From: Jannaschia faecimaris
GTDB lineage: Bacteria > Pseudomonadota > Alphaproteobacteria > Rhodobacterales > Rhodobacteraceae
Reading direction: 5' to 3'
NCBI RefSeq assembly: GCF_900107415.1
Contig: NZ_FNPX01000004.1
Coordinates: forward strand, 124,001-188,000
Length of the DNA stretch: 64,000 bases
Below the pieces are notes generated by a model. That model was not told where the DNA came from and did not search any database. It saw only the letters and a program-made list of their open reading frames with translations. Both the position numbers and the translations under genes were made by a program. The first letter of the stretch is position 1; each line of letters starts with the position of its first letter. This document shows positions 54,255-63,095 of the stretch, in pieces.

Positions 54255-55829
54255 ATGTTCCTGCGCGTCACTTCTCTTGCGCTTGCCGGGCTGCTTGCGG
54301 TCAGCGGTCCGTCTGCTGCGGCCCCTTTGGTGACGCCGATGCAACAGGCCGTGGCCCAAGCTGCCTCTGCTGACGAAACGATTGCAGCGTTCTACCGTGG
54401 GCGCGATTTTGCGCCGGTTTGGATGGGCGAGGGGGCGGGGGACCGTCGCGCGGCCTTCCTCTGGGCCCTGGATCAAGCCGAAGATCATGGCCTTCCCGCT
54501 GGCCGTTACGATGCCGCCACCATCCGCGCTGAATTCGCCGCCGCGACGGACCCGGCCGCGCGCGGTGCGCTGGAAGTGGCAATGACCGAGCGATTCCTGC
54601 GCTATGCGCAAGACGTCAGTTCCGGCGTTGTCGACCCCAGACAGGTCGACCCTACGATTGTGCTGAACGTGCCGAAGCGTGACTGGCTGGTGCAGATGAC
54701 GCGTTTCGTGGAAGGCGATCCTTATGCCTTCGTGCAGGGGCTATGGCCGGCGTCACCAAACTATACCCGGCTTCTGCGCGAGAAGCTGCGCCTGGAGGAA
54801 ATGGAGCTGACTGGCGGCTGGGGTGCGACCGTTTCAGGTGAATTGGTGGCCCGCGGTTCTGACGGTCGTGCGGTTGTAGACCTGCGCAACCGGCTGGTTC
54901 GCATGGGGTATCTGCGCCGCTCCGCGGTTTCCGCCTACGACGCAGGAATGGAAGCCGCCGTGCGCGCATTCCAGATTGATCATGGATTGACCCCGGACGG
55001 GGAGGCCGGCGAAGCAACGCTTGCCGCCATCAATGTCTCGCTCGAGGATCGGAAGGGTCAGATCCTGGTCGGGTTGGAGCGTCAACGCTGGATGAACAAG
55101 CCGTTGGAGCCTAGGCATATCCTGGTGAACCTGGCTGAGCAGCATGCCTACGTCTACGATGACGGCAAGGTGACTTTTGATACGGTCGTGGTGGTCGGTG
55201 CCGACACGCCCGACCGTCGCACGCCCGAGTTCAGCCACACGATGACGCACATGGTCATCAACCCCTATTGGCATGTGCCCCGGTCGATCACAGTGAACGA
55301 ATACTTGCCCGCCTTGCGGCGCGGCGGGGCGCAGCACCTGGAAATATATTCGCGTAGCGGTCGTGTGAACCGATCGAATATCAACTTCTCGAACTATACG
55401 GCGCGCAACTTTCCGTTCAGCCTGAAACAGCCGCCAGGGCCGCGCAATGCCCTAGGCCGGGTAAAGTTCATGTTCCCGAACCAGTGGAACATTTATCTTC
55501 ATGACACGCCAAGCCGAAACCTGTTCAGTCGCGACCAGCGGACCTTCAGCCACGGTTGTGTACGCGTCGGTAAACCGCTGGAGCTGGCCTATCATCTCCT
55601 GGCCCCGCAGACCGCAACACCGGAGTCCGATTTCGCTACCAAGTTGCGGTCGGGCCGCGAAACTCGCGTGAACCTGCAAGACCCAATCGGCGTACATCTT
55701 GTGTACTGGTCGGCCTGGGTTACGCCGACGGGCCGCGCTAATTATCGCGGCGACCCTTATGGTCGCGATATAAAAGTCTTGCGCGCATTGCAGGATGCCG
55801 GGGTGGAACTGGACGCGTCGCGCAGTTAA
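54255..55829 (+). CDS. L,D-transpeptidase (YcbB/LdtD-type)
   Basis: A 524-residue secreted YkuD-domain enzyme. An N-terminal signal peptide (MFLRVTSLALAGLLAVSGPS) is followed by a peptidoglycan-binding domain (about 200-260, AAVRAFQIDHGLTPDGEAGE) and the catalytic domain with FMFPNQWNIYLHDTP and FSHGCVRVGKP (active-site cysteine). It makes 3-3 cross-links. The ATG at 54255 has GAGG six bases upstream; a TTG twelve bases earlier is in frame. It is divergent from the MepK-like gene. Confidence 0.93.
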   Translation: MFLRVTSLALAGLLAVSGPSAAAPLVTPMQQAVAQAASADETIAAFYRGRDFAPVWMGEGAGDRRAAFLWALDQAEDHGLPAGRYDAATIRAEFAAATDPAARGALEVAMTERFLRYAQDVSSGVVDPRQVDPTIVLNVPKRDWLVQMTRFVEGDPYAFVQGLWPASPNYTRLLREKLRLEEMELTGGWGATVSGELVARGSDGRAVVDLRNRLVRMGYLRRSAVSAYDAGMEAAVRAFQIDHGLTPDGEAGEATLAAINVSLEDRKGQILVGLERQRWMNKPLEPRHILVNLAEQHAYVYDDGKVTFDTVVVVGADTPDRRTPEFSHTMTHMVINPYWHVPRSITVNEYLPALRRGGAQHLEIYSRSGRVNRSNINFSNYTARNFPFSLKQPPGPRNALGRVKFMFPNQWNIYLHDTPSRNLFSRDQRTFSHGCVRVGKPLELAYHLLAPQTATPESDFATKLRSGRETRVNLQDPIGVHLVYWSAWVTPTGRANYRGDPYGRDIKVLRALQDAGVELDASRS

Positions 55830-55837
55830 ATCGCCCT

Positions 55838-55856
55838 CGGGGGCGCATCGCCCCCG
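55838..55856 (+). other. stem-loop abutting the lpxD ribosome site
   Basis: CGGGGGCG (55838-55845) and CGCCCCCG (55849-55856) form an eight-base-pair hairpin with a CAT loop. The GGAGG ribosome site of lpxD begins at its last base. It may limit lpxD translation or partly stop upstream transcription; no T-run follows. Confidence 0.5.
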
Positions 55857-55867
55857 GAGGTGCCGCG

Positions 55868-56968
55868 ATGTTCACGCTCAACCAGATTGCCGAAGCACTG
55901 GGTCGCCCTGTTGTCGGGGATGGCACTGCTACTTTCGCGCGCGCGTCCGAACCGGACAGCGCCGGGCCGGATGATCTGGCACTGGCGATGTCGCCCAGCT
56001 ACGCTGATGCGCTCAAATCGGGGAAAGCCCGCGTGGCGATCCTTTGGGACGGGGCCGACTGGGAATCGTTCGGCCTTTCGGGCGCAGTGCTAGTTCCCCG
56101 CGCGCGGCTCGCGATGGCCGGAATATCGGCCGCGCTGGATGCGGGACCGCAGATGAACATTGGTGTTCATCCCACCGTGATTATCGGGGACGGTGCCGAG
56201 ATTGCCGATGGTGTCAGCATCGGTCCCTATAGCGTAATCGGCGCAGGCGTTCGGATAGGGCGCGGGGCGCGGATCGCGGCACATGTGACCATGGCGGAAC
56301 ATGCCACCTTGGGGGGGGACGCCCTGTTGATGCAGGGCGTTAGGATCGGCAGCTACGTCACTATCGGAGACCGGTTCATCGCGCAGCCCGGCGCGGTGAT
56401 TGGCGGCGACGGCTTCAGCTTTGTCACGCCCGAGGAATCCGGCGTTGAACGCGCGCGGAAAACGCTTGGCGATCAGGGCGACATTCGCGCCCAAAGCTGG
56501 ACGCGCATCCATTCGCTGGGATCGGTGACCATCGGCGACGACGTGGAGGTTGGCGCGAATACGACCATCGACAAGGGCACGATCGCAGACACCCGCGTCG
56601 GACGGGGCACGAAGATCGACAACCTCGTGCACATTGGCCACAACAATCGCATCGGCGAAGATTGCCTGATCTGCGGTCAGGTCGGGATGGCCGGAGGATC
56701 CAGGGTGGGCGACCGGGTCGTGCTGGGTGGGCAGTGTGGCGTGAACGACAATATCTCCATCGGGAACGATGTGGTCGCGGGCGGGGCGACCAAGATTTTC
56801 ACCCGCGTGCGCGACGGCGAGGTAATCTTGGGCAGCCCGGCGGTGAAGATGGAAACCAACATGGCGATGTATAAGGCGCTGCGCCGTCTGCCGCGCGCGT
56901 TGGAGCAGCTGGCCGAGCTTCGCAAGATCGTTACGATCAAGGTTCAGGGGTCGCGCCATGACGACTGA
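55868..56968 (+). CDS. lpxD: UDP-3-O-acylglucosamine N-acyltransferase
   Basis: A 366-residue LpxD. It transfers a hydroxyacyl chain from ACP to UDP-3-O-acylglucosamine in lipid A synthesis. The left-handed beta-helix hexapeptide repeats run through residues 100-330. The region with the catalytic histidine reads LVHIGHNNRIGEDCLICGQVGMAGG. The gene is not in the standard lpxA-fabZ-lpxB context but is followed with 11 bases of overlap by an acyl carrier protein. It could be the main LpxD or a second paralogue; the window does not decide. Confidence 0.92.
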   Translation: MFTLNQIAEALGRPVVGDGTATFARASEPDSAGPDDLALAMSPSYADALKSGKARVAILWDGADWESFGLSGAVLVPRARLAMAGISAALDAGPQMNIGVHPTVIIGDGAEIADGVSIGPYSVIGAGVRIGRGARIAAHVTMAEHATLGGDALLMQGVRIGSYVTIGDRFIAQPGAVIGGDGFSFVTPEESGVERARKTLGDQGDIRAQSWTRIHSLGSVTIGDDVEVGANTTIDKGTIADTRVGRGTKIDNLVHIGHNNRIGEDCLICGQVGMAGGSRVGDRVVLGGQCGVNDNISIGNDVVAGGATKIFTRVRDGEVILGSPAVKMETNMAMYKALRRLPRALEQLAELRKIVTIKVQGSRHDD

Positions 56969-57224
56969 CATTCGAACCCGTGTCCATGAGATCGTGGCCG
57001 AGCAGGCGATGATCGACGTCACGGACGTGTCCGACACATCGGTGCCCGCTGATCTGGGCATCGATTCCATGGGACTGGTCGAGGCGATTTTTGCGATCGA
57101 GGAGGCATTCGATATCCAGGTGCCCTTCAACGCGAACGCGCCCGATGCGTCCGATTTCGATTATTCCTCGGTCGGGGCGATTGTCGGGGCGGTGGAGCGT
57201 CTGGTGGCCGAGAAGCGGGTGTGA
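56958..57224 (+). CDS. acyl carrier protein
   Basis: An 88-residue acyl carrier protein. The phosphopantetheine serine is in LGIDSMGLVEAIFAIEEAF, with the usual helix 2 to follow. It is not obviously the housekeeping AcpP, since its sequence is extended at the C-terminus and the DFDYSSVGAIVGAVERLV tail is atypical. It starts inside the end of lpxD and its stop overlaps the ketosynthase GTG (GTGA). This coupling argues that it carries an acyl chain made by the next gene for LpxD or a similar acyltransferase. Confidence 0.9.
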   Translation: MTTDIRTRVHEIVAEQAMIDVTDVSDTSVPADLGIDSMGLVEAIFAIEEAFDIQVPFNANAPDASDFDYSSVGAIVGAVERLVAEKRV

Positions 57225-58432
57225 CCCGCCGCGTCGTCATCACCGGGGCGGGCACGATCAACGCCCTTGGCCACGACGTGCCAAGCACGCTTGCCGCGAT
57301 GCGCGAAGGCCGCTCTGCCATCGGGGAACTGGACATACGCGATGTCGACCGCCTGACGATCCGCATCGGCGCTCAGGTGAAGAATTACACAGAAGGCGCA
57401 CATTTCAACCGCCAGCAGATCGCGCTCTACGACCGCTACACGCAGTTCGCCCTGTTGGCTGCGGGGCAGGCGCTGGCGCAGGCCGGGTTGACGTTCCAAG
57501 GGAAGTTGGCGGCGCGATCAGGCGTCATCCTGGGCACTTCGGGCGGAGGGTTGAATACCCAGGACGAGAATTACCGGGCCGTCTACGAGGGCGGCAAGAA
57601 CCGCGTGCATCCCTTCGTCGTGCCCAAACTGATGAACAACGCGGCCGCCGCGCATCTGAGCATGGAATACAACCTCAAAGGGCCGTCCTTTACCGTGGCC
57701 ACGGCGTGCGCCAGCAGCAATCACGCCATCGGGCAGGCGTTCCATTTCGTCAAATCCGGAATGGCCGACGTGATGGTCACCGGTGGGGCCGAGGCGATGC
57801 TTTGCTTTGGCGGGGTCAAGGCGTGGGAGGGATTACGGGTGATGTCGCGTGACACGTGCCGCCCGTTTTGCGCCACCCGGTCGGGGATGGTGCAGGGGGA
57901 GGGCGCGGGCATCTTCGTACTGGAAGATTACGACCACGCCCGTGCACGTGGAGCGGAGATCCTGGCCGAGGTGGCGGGGGCCGCGATGACGTCGGATGCC
58001 TCGGACATCGTGATGCCCTCGCGCCAGGGGGCGGAGCGCGCGATGGCCGGGGCCCTTCAACAGGCGGGTCTGAACACCGGGGATATCAGCTACATCAATG
58101 CCCATGGCACGGGCACGGCGGCCAACGACAAGATCGAAAGCGCCGCGGTTGCCCACATCTTCGGCGCGGACGCGGACAGACTTGCGATAAGTTCAACCAA
58201 GTCGATGCACGGCCACTGCATCGGTGCGACCGGTGCGATCGAGCTCTTGGCCTGCATCATGGCCCTTCGTGATCATGTGATCGCGCCGACCGCCAATTGG
58301 CAGGAGTTGGACCCGGAATGCTCGTTGGACATCGTGCCTAACGTGGCCCGAGACGCAACGGTGACGGCGTGCTTGTCGAATGCCTTTGCCTTCGGGGGCA
58401 TGAATGCAGTTCTTGCGCTGAAGGCGGTCTGA
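57221..58432 (+). CDS. beta-ketoacyl-ACP synthase (KAS II-like)
   Basis: A 403-residue ketosynthase of the FabF type. The active-site cysteine is in TVATACASSNHAIGQA, the catalytic histidines in INAHGTGT and STKSMHGHCIGATGA. It extends acyl-ACP by two carbons. The GTG start overlaps the ACP stop by four bases. The neighbouring lpxD and ACP suggest that it serves a dedicated acyl chain of lipid A or a related lipid, but this is inference. Confidence 0.93.
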   Translation: MTRRVVITGAGTINALGHDVPSTLAAMREGRSAIGELDIRDVDRLTIRIGAQVKNYTEGAHFNRQQIALYDRYTQFALLAAGQALAQAGLTFQGKLAARSGVILGTSGGGLNTQDENYRAVYEGGKNRVHPFVVPKLMNNAAAAHLSMEYNLKGPSFTVATACASSNHAIGQAFHFVKSGMADVMVTGGAEAMLCFGGVKAWEGLRVMSRDTCRPFCATRSGMVQGEGAGIFVLEDYDHARARGAEILAEVAGAAMTSDASDIVMPSRQGAERAMAGALQQAGLNTGDISYINAHGTGTAANDKIESAAVAHIFGADADRLAISSTKSMHGHCIGATGAIELLACIMALRDHVIAPTANWQELDPECSLDIVPNVARDATVTACLSNAFAFGGMNAVLALKAV

Positions 58433-58439
58433 ACGAAAA

Positions 58440-58462
58440 CGGGCGGCCCAAGGGACCGCCCG
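58440..58462. terminator. terminator between ketosynthase and ialB
   Basis: CGGGCGG (58440-58446) pairs with CCGCCCG (58456-58462). On the minus strand the hairpin is followed by TTTT. It sits between the two convergent genes and can serve both. Confidence 0.7.
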
Positions 58463-58482
58463 CTCACACAACTTCAAGTATT

Positions 58483-59148
58483 TTACGGGTTCGCCACTTC
58501 GACTGCGGCCAGACCTGCGGTAAAGCCGGAAAGCGACATCGTAAGCTCGGCCCGCTGATCGGGGGCGAGTGCCGGGACCACGACCAGCGTCGCTGCGGCC
58601 CCGCGCTTGAAGGCGGCGACGTCTTCGGCGGTGAAGCCCATGCGGCTGTAGCAACCGGTGGCGTCACAGAAGCTGTAGGGATAGCGGCGCGGCTGGCCGC
58701 CATCGATCGACATCGTCACCTGCGCAGTCAGTAGGGTCTGAAGGGGTGTCAGAATGGTTGCACCGGCCACGATATCCCCACCATCGGGCAGATCGAAGAA
58801 GTTCACGTCGGCGGTCGGGTTGCCCTGCTGATCCGCCAGACGCTGGTACAGCTGGCAGGGGTCTTCTTGCCCCTCGGGCGCTTCCAAGCAGCGTACTTCC
58901 CAATCGCCATGCTCCTCGCGCACGTAGATCTGCGGTCCACCGCCAAGTGCTTCACCGACAGAGGAACCGGTGGCAAGGTCGCCGCCCGGCGTCGGGGCAA
59001 CTGGGGCCTGTGCCGCAGGTGCCTGTTCGGTATCGGCGGCAGGCTCCTCCGTGGCGGTATCCTGTGCCCAGCTCGGGACGGCCAGTACCATGGAAAGCAC
59101 CAAGGCGGACGCCAACGCTGGATTGAAACGGGAAGGGGTAAAAGTCAC
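58483..59148 (-). CDS. IalB (invasion-associated locus B) family protein
   Basis: A 221-residue secreted protein. A signal peptide (ending near AVPSWA) leads to a linker rich in alanine and proline, then an IalB domain with REEHGDWEVRCLE and CDATGCYSRMGF (a likely disulfide pair). IalB proteins occur widely in alphaproteobacteria; the exact role is not established. The GTG at 59148 is preferred over the TTG six bases earlier because GAGGAG lies eight bases upstream. The small RNA/attenuator candidate stands directly upstream. Confidence 0.88.
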   Translation of the reverse strand: MTFTPSRFNPALASALVLSMVLAVPSWAQDTATEEPAADTEQAPAAQAPVAPTPGGDLATGSSVGEALGGGPQIYVREEHGDWEVRCLEAPEGQEDPCQLYQRLADQQGNPTADVNFFDLPDGGDIVAGATILTPLQTLLTAQVTMSIDGGQPRRYPYSFCDATGCYSRMGFTAEDVAAFKRGAAATLVVVPALAPDQRAELTMSLSGFTAGLAAVEVANP

Positions 59149-59264
59149 GGCCAACTCTCCTCAGAATATCATTTTGCGCCGTTTAGCACGGGTTGGAGAG
59201 AAGGTGCAGGGGGGATCGAAAGACGCCCGGCGGCGTGGCGCCGATCCAAGAGCGGATTGTCTGT

Positions 59265-59343
59265 CTAAAATAAGAAAAGGGCCCATCAAAAGGCCCTTTC
59301 CCGTCTTGTTGTTATCTCTCCCCGTCGGACTGGCCGACTTGAT
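59265..59343 (-). ncRNA. candidate small RNA or transcription attenuator upstream of ialB
   Basis: On the minus strand TTGACG (59378-59373) and TAGGGT (59355-59350), 17 bases apart, form a good promoter. A transcript starting near 59343 would contain a small hairpin, GTCGG-CCAGT-CCGAC, and a purine-rich stretch, then a terminator hairpin AAAGGGCC/GGCCCTTT (59299-59276) followed by TTTTCTTATTTT. The predicted RNA is about 75-80 nt. It could be a free small RNA or an attenuator in the leader of ialB, which starts 128 bases beyond. Confidence 0.45.
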
Positions 59344-59349
59344 GCCGGA

Positions 59350-59378
59350 ACCCTAAGCACCGATTCTGGATGCGTCAA
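59350..59378 (-). promoter_or_regulatory. promoter for the small RNA/ialB leader
   Basis: TTGACG and TAGGGT with a 17-base spacer on the minus strand. Position and orientation suit transcription of the terminator hairpin at 59276-59299 and, beyond it, ialB. Confidence 0.45.
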
Positions 59379-59565
59379 CAGGCTATTTTGAAGGGGTTTC
59401 GGGATTCGTCGTGATAGTATGCAGACAGGGCAGTGGGACAGGAAAAGAACCGCGCGGAGGGGAAAGCCGCGCAGTCAGTTTCAACAGGACGAAAGGGGTA
59501 TCGCAGACTGTGCGATAGGCCCGTGGCCTGATATGCCGTTAAAAGGTTAAAAACAGGTGAACGTG

Positions 59566-61116
59566 ATGACAGTTGAGGCAAAGACGATCTTTGCGGGTGG
59601 AGGCGGTGAAGGCTACGCCATCGCTCAGGGCCTGCGGTTGGATTACTCGAACCGGCACGGGCTGATCGCGGGGGCGACGGGCACTGGCAAGACAGTGACG
59701 CTCCAGATCCTGGCGCAGGGCTTTTCGGATGCGGGCGTGCCGGTCTTCCTGTCGGATGTTAAGGGCGACCTGAGCGGATTGGCCAAACCGGGATCGTCGG
59801 ATCACAAGCTCCACGGTGCGTTTGCCGAACGGGCGGCCACGATTGGATTGGACCTGGCGTATGTGGCGGCTCCGGTGGCGTTCTGGGACCTGTGGGGCGA
59901 AGCTGGGCATCCGGTGCGGACCACCGTGTCCGAGATGGGACCGCTGCTGCTGTCGCGCTTGCTGGAACTGACCGACGCGCAGGAAGGCGTGCTCAACATC
60001 GCGTTCCGTGTCGCCGACGAGGAGGGGCTGGCGCTGCTGGACCTGAAGGACCTGCAATCGCTGTTGGTATGGGTCGGGGAAAATCGCAAGATGCTATCCA
60101 CTCGCTATGGCAACGTCTCGACCGCATCGGTGGGCGCAATCCAACGGTCTCTGCTGACATTGGAGACCCAGGGCGGCATGCACCTGTTCGGGGAGCCGGC
60201 GCTGGAACTATCGGACCTGATGCGCGTGTCGGACGACGGGCGTGGTATGGTCAACGTGTTGGCCGCCGACAAGCTGATGGCGTCGCCGCGGCTTTATGCG
60301 ACGTTTCTGATGTGGCTGCTGTCGGAGCTGTTTGAGCAACTGCCCGAGGTCGGTGATCCGGACAAGCCCAAGCTCGTGTTCTTCTTCGACGAAGCGCACC
60401 TTCTGTTCGACGATGCGCCCAAGGCCCTGATCGACAAGGTTGAGCAGGTCGCGCGTCTTATCCGGTCCAAGGGCGTGGGCGTCTATTTCGTAACGCAGAA
60501 CCCCGACGACATTCCCGAGGATATTCTGGGCCAGCTGGGCAATCGCGTTCAGCACGCGTTGCGCGCCTTTACCGCCAAGGACCGCAAGGCCCTTCGGCAG
60601 GCGGCGCAGAACTACCGTCAGAACCCGCGCTTCGATATCGAAGACGCGATCCGGGAAGTCGGCGTCGGCGAGGCGGTGACCTCTTTCCTCGAACGCAAGG
60701 GCATCCCCGGCGTGGCCGAACGTACTCTGATCCGTCCGCCCGCATCGCAACTGGGGCCCATCACGGCGACGGAACGGAAGGTCATACTGCAAACGTCCGA
60801 TCTCGCGGGGAAATACGAAGACAAGATCGACCGGCACAGCGCATTTGAGGTGCTGTCGAAACGTGCCGAGGACGCGGCCCGAGCCGCCGAGAAGGCCGAG
60901 GCCGAGGAAGAACGGGCCGAAGCCGCCGAGCGGGAATACAAGGCCGGGCGGCGCTACTCCGGCGGTAAGGTCAGTCGCTCCACCTCACAGACGCGAAGCC
61001 GACGCAGCGACAGCGTGGGCGAAGCATTTGCCAAGTCGTTTGCCCGGTCGCTGGGCAGCAAGGCGGGGCGGACGATCGTGCGCGGCGTACTCGGTGGATT
61101 GTTCCGAGGGCGATGA
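59566..61116 (+). CDS. DUF853/HerA-like ATPase (YjgR family)
   Basis: A 516-residue P-loop ATPase of the DUF853 group. The Walker A is [16 protein letters not shown] (about residue 33) and the Walker [28 protein letters not shown] is a further motif and [15 protein letters not shown] fits the arginine-finger region. The C-terminal 90 residues form a charged coiled-coil-like tail. HerA-type enzymes process DNA or other substrates; the role of this family is not known. ATG 59566 with AGG upstream is preferred over the GTG at 59557. Confidence 0.88.
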   Translation: MTVEAKTIFAGGGGEGYAIAQGLRLDYSNRHGLIAGATGTGKTVTLQILAQGFSDAGVPVFLSDVKGDLSGLAKPGSSDHKLHGAFAERAATIGLDLAYVAAPVAFWDLWGEAGHPVRTTVSEMGPLLLSRLLELTDAQEGVLNIAFRVADEEGLALLDLKDLQSLLVWVGENRKMLSTRYGNVSTASVGAIQRSLLTLETQGGMHLFGEPALELSDLMRVSDDGRGMVNVLAADKLMASPRLYATFLMWLLSELFEQLPEVGDPDKPKLVFFFDEAHLLFDDAPKALIDKVEQVARLIRSKGVGVYFVTQNPDDIPEDILGQLGNRVQHALRAFTAKDRKALRQAAQNYRQNPRFDIEDAIREVGVGEAVTSFLERKGIPGVAERTLIRPPASQLGPITATERKVILQTSDLAGKYEDKIDRHSAFEVLSKRAEDAARAAEKAEAEEERAEAAEREYKAGRRYSGGKVSRSTSQTRSRRSDSVGEAFAKSFARSLGSKAGRTIVRGVLGGLFRGR

Positions 61117-61616
61117 TGCGACTTCGCCCGCCCCGTCTTACGGACGGCATGGAAATTACGGCGGTCCATGCCGAGGGGCTTGCCACGGGCCACGCTTCCT
61201 TTCGCGCCGAGCCTATCACTTGGGTGGAGTTCGACGACGCCTATTCGATTGCCCTCGTGGCCGAGGATCACGGGGCCGTTATGGGTTGGGCTGCGCTATC
61301 GGCAACGTCTCCTCGAGATACTTACGCCGGGGTTGGGGAAGTTAGTACCTACGTCGGGGCGCAGGCCGCCAGGCGTGGCGTCGGCCGGGCCCTTTTGTCG
61401 CGTCTGGTGACCGACAGCGAGACGCAAGGGTGGTGGACGCTGGTCGCACAGATATTCCCCGAAAACCCCGGAAGCCTAGCGCTTCACCGTGCCTGTGGGT
61501 TCGAAGTTCTGGGCACCCGCACGCGGTTGGGCCGCATGACCCATGGTCCATTGGCTGGGCAATGGCGGGATGTAGTGATGATGGAACGCCGCAGCAGGCG
61601 GGCAGGCCTGGATTAG
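61113..61616 (+). CDS. GNAT N-acetyltransferase (phosphinothricin acetyltransferase-like)
   Basis: A 167-residue GNAT enzyme. The acetyl-CoA site is the loop [20 protein letters not shown] (the R/Q-x-x-G-x-G/A pattern), with [20 protein letters not shown] later. This layout is typical of Pat-type acetyltransferases that act on amino-acid analogues such as methionine sulfoximine or phosphinothricin. The ATG overlaps the stop of the ATPase gene (ATGA), and its stop overlaps that of the convergent acyltransferase remnant. Confidence 0.87.
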   Translation: MMRLRPPRLTDGMEITAVHAEGLATGHASFRAEPITWVEFDDAYSIALVAEDHGAVMGWAALSATSPRDTYAGVGEVSTYVGAQAARRGVGRALLSRLVTDSETQGWWTLVAQIFPENPGSLALHRACGFEVLGTRTRLGRMTHGPLAGQWRDVVMMERRSRRAGLD

Positions 61617-62998
61617 GGCAAGGCGGCTTCGAAAAAGGGGACCGGCTGCCGGGTCTCGGCTTCTGTCAGGTGGTGGCGGTCGAAAATCCGAAACGAACCG
61701 TCGGGCGCGACGGGGGCATAGGTGTTTTCACCCGCATAAAGCGTTGGCAGCGGATCTACGACCGTCACCGTGTCCGGGAAGTCGGCGGCGAGGCGGTCAA
61801 AGATGTCCGATTGCAGCGTACGATCGTGGATGTCCTGCACAAAGGAAATGGCACAACCATTCTCAAGCTGAAGATCGATAGCGACCGGTGAATCCACCAG
61901 ACTGGTCACCCACCGTGCCGGCACCAGCATGACAAGCAACCCGGTGCCTGAGGCCTTGAAGATTGTTCGGCGACTAAGGATTGTGCGATTGCGGAACGGT
62001 GTTTCGATGAACAGGTAGCTGAGCCAGCCCAGAAACACTGTCGCCGCTAGCAACAGGCCTGTGACCCAGACAGGCAGGATCAACGTCGTCGAATAACGCG
62101 TGAAGACGAATAGTGGCCGATGCCAGAGATAGGCGCTGTAGGAAATCAGGCCGACCCAGACCATCGGCCGCAGGGACAAGATCCTGTGCGCGGGCGCGCC
62201 CGGGACGGAAAACAGCAGGATGAGGGCCGTGCCACCCGTCGGCAAGAGGAACCAGAGGCCCGGAGTCGGTGTGTCGTCGTCGAACGCAACGATAAAAATG
62301 ATGACACAAATCAGGCCGACTGCCGAAAGCAACCCCGCAGGGCGCAGGCGCGGCAGAGCGGGCCAATGGGCCAAGGCGATGGCGGCGAAACTGCCGATCA
62401 ACAATTCCCAAGCGCGCGACAGGATGAAGAAGAACGCATCGTTCGGCGCGTTCACCGCCGCCCACTGCGCATAGGTCAGGCTGGCCAGGAAAATCACTGC
62501 CAGCGCGCCCGTCACCACGCGCATTCCAAGGTGCCAGAACCCCATCAGAAGCAGCGGGAAGAAGATATAGAATTGTTCTTCGACCGCGCGGCTCCAAGTG
62601 TGCAGCAGCGGTTTGAGTTCGGCGGCGGTATCGAAATACCCGCTCTGATCCCAGAAAGCCGTGTTCGACAGGAACAGGGCGACCCCCATCACGCTCTCCG
62701 AGAAGTTCTCCATGTCCGCTGGGAAATGGATGAACCAGGCCACAACGATCCTGACCGAGATGACGGCGAACAGCGCGGGAAGGATACGACGGGCGCGCCG
62801 CTCGTAGAAATCCCAAGGCAAAAGGGAACCGCGGGCCAAGTCGCGCTGGATCAAGGTCGTGATCAGGAAGCCGGAAAGCACGAAAAAGACGTCGACGTCG
62901 AAGAAGCCGCCAGAAAATGGCGCGACATCGGCATGGAACAGGATCACGGCCAGAACGGCGATGGCCCGAAGGCCGTCAATGTCGGGGCGTTAGTTCAA
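61613..62998 (-). pseudogene. OafA-type acyltransferase, lacking a usable start and most of its SGNH domain
   Basis: An acyltransferase-3 family protein with about nine hydrophobic helices (VFFVLSGFLIT, EEQFYIFFPLL, LISYSAYLWHRPLFVF). The conserved start RPDIDGLRAIAVLAV is encoded, but a TAA (62992-62990) stands directly before it. A TTG at 62998 would give MN and stop. The only later start (GTG 62947) removes the first helix with its catalytic region. The C-terminus ends with an SGNH-like VVDPLPTLYAG and FDRHHLTEAET tail, yet the GDSH part is missing. It probably represents a decaying gene; sequence errors are a less likely alternative. Confidence 0.7.
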
Positions 62999-63095
62999 AA
63001 CGATGCTGTTCCATTTCCATTGCGACAAGCGGGACACTCCGGCGACCGGACGATGTGCAAGCCCAGCCAGTGGTTTTGACGGTCCGGCGTGACCG

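Noticed and set aside
59375-59581. A 68-codon minus-strand frame before the DUF853 gene
   Set aside because: No ribosome site and not protein-like; the small RNA promoter and the DUF853 leader explain the sequence better.
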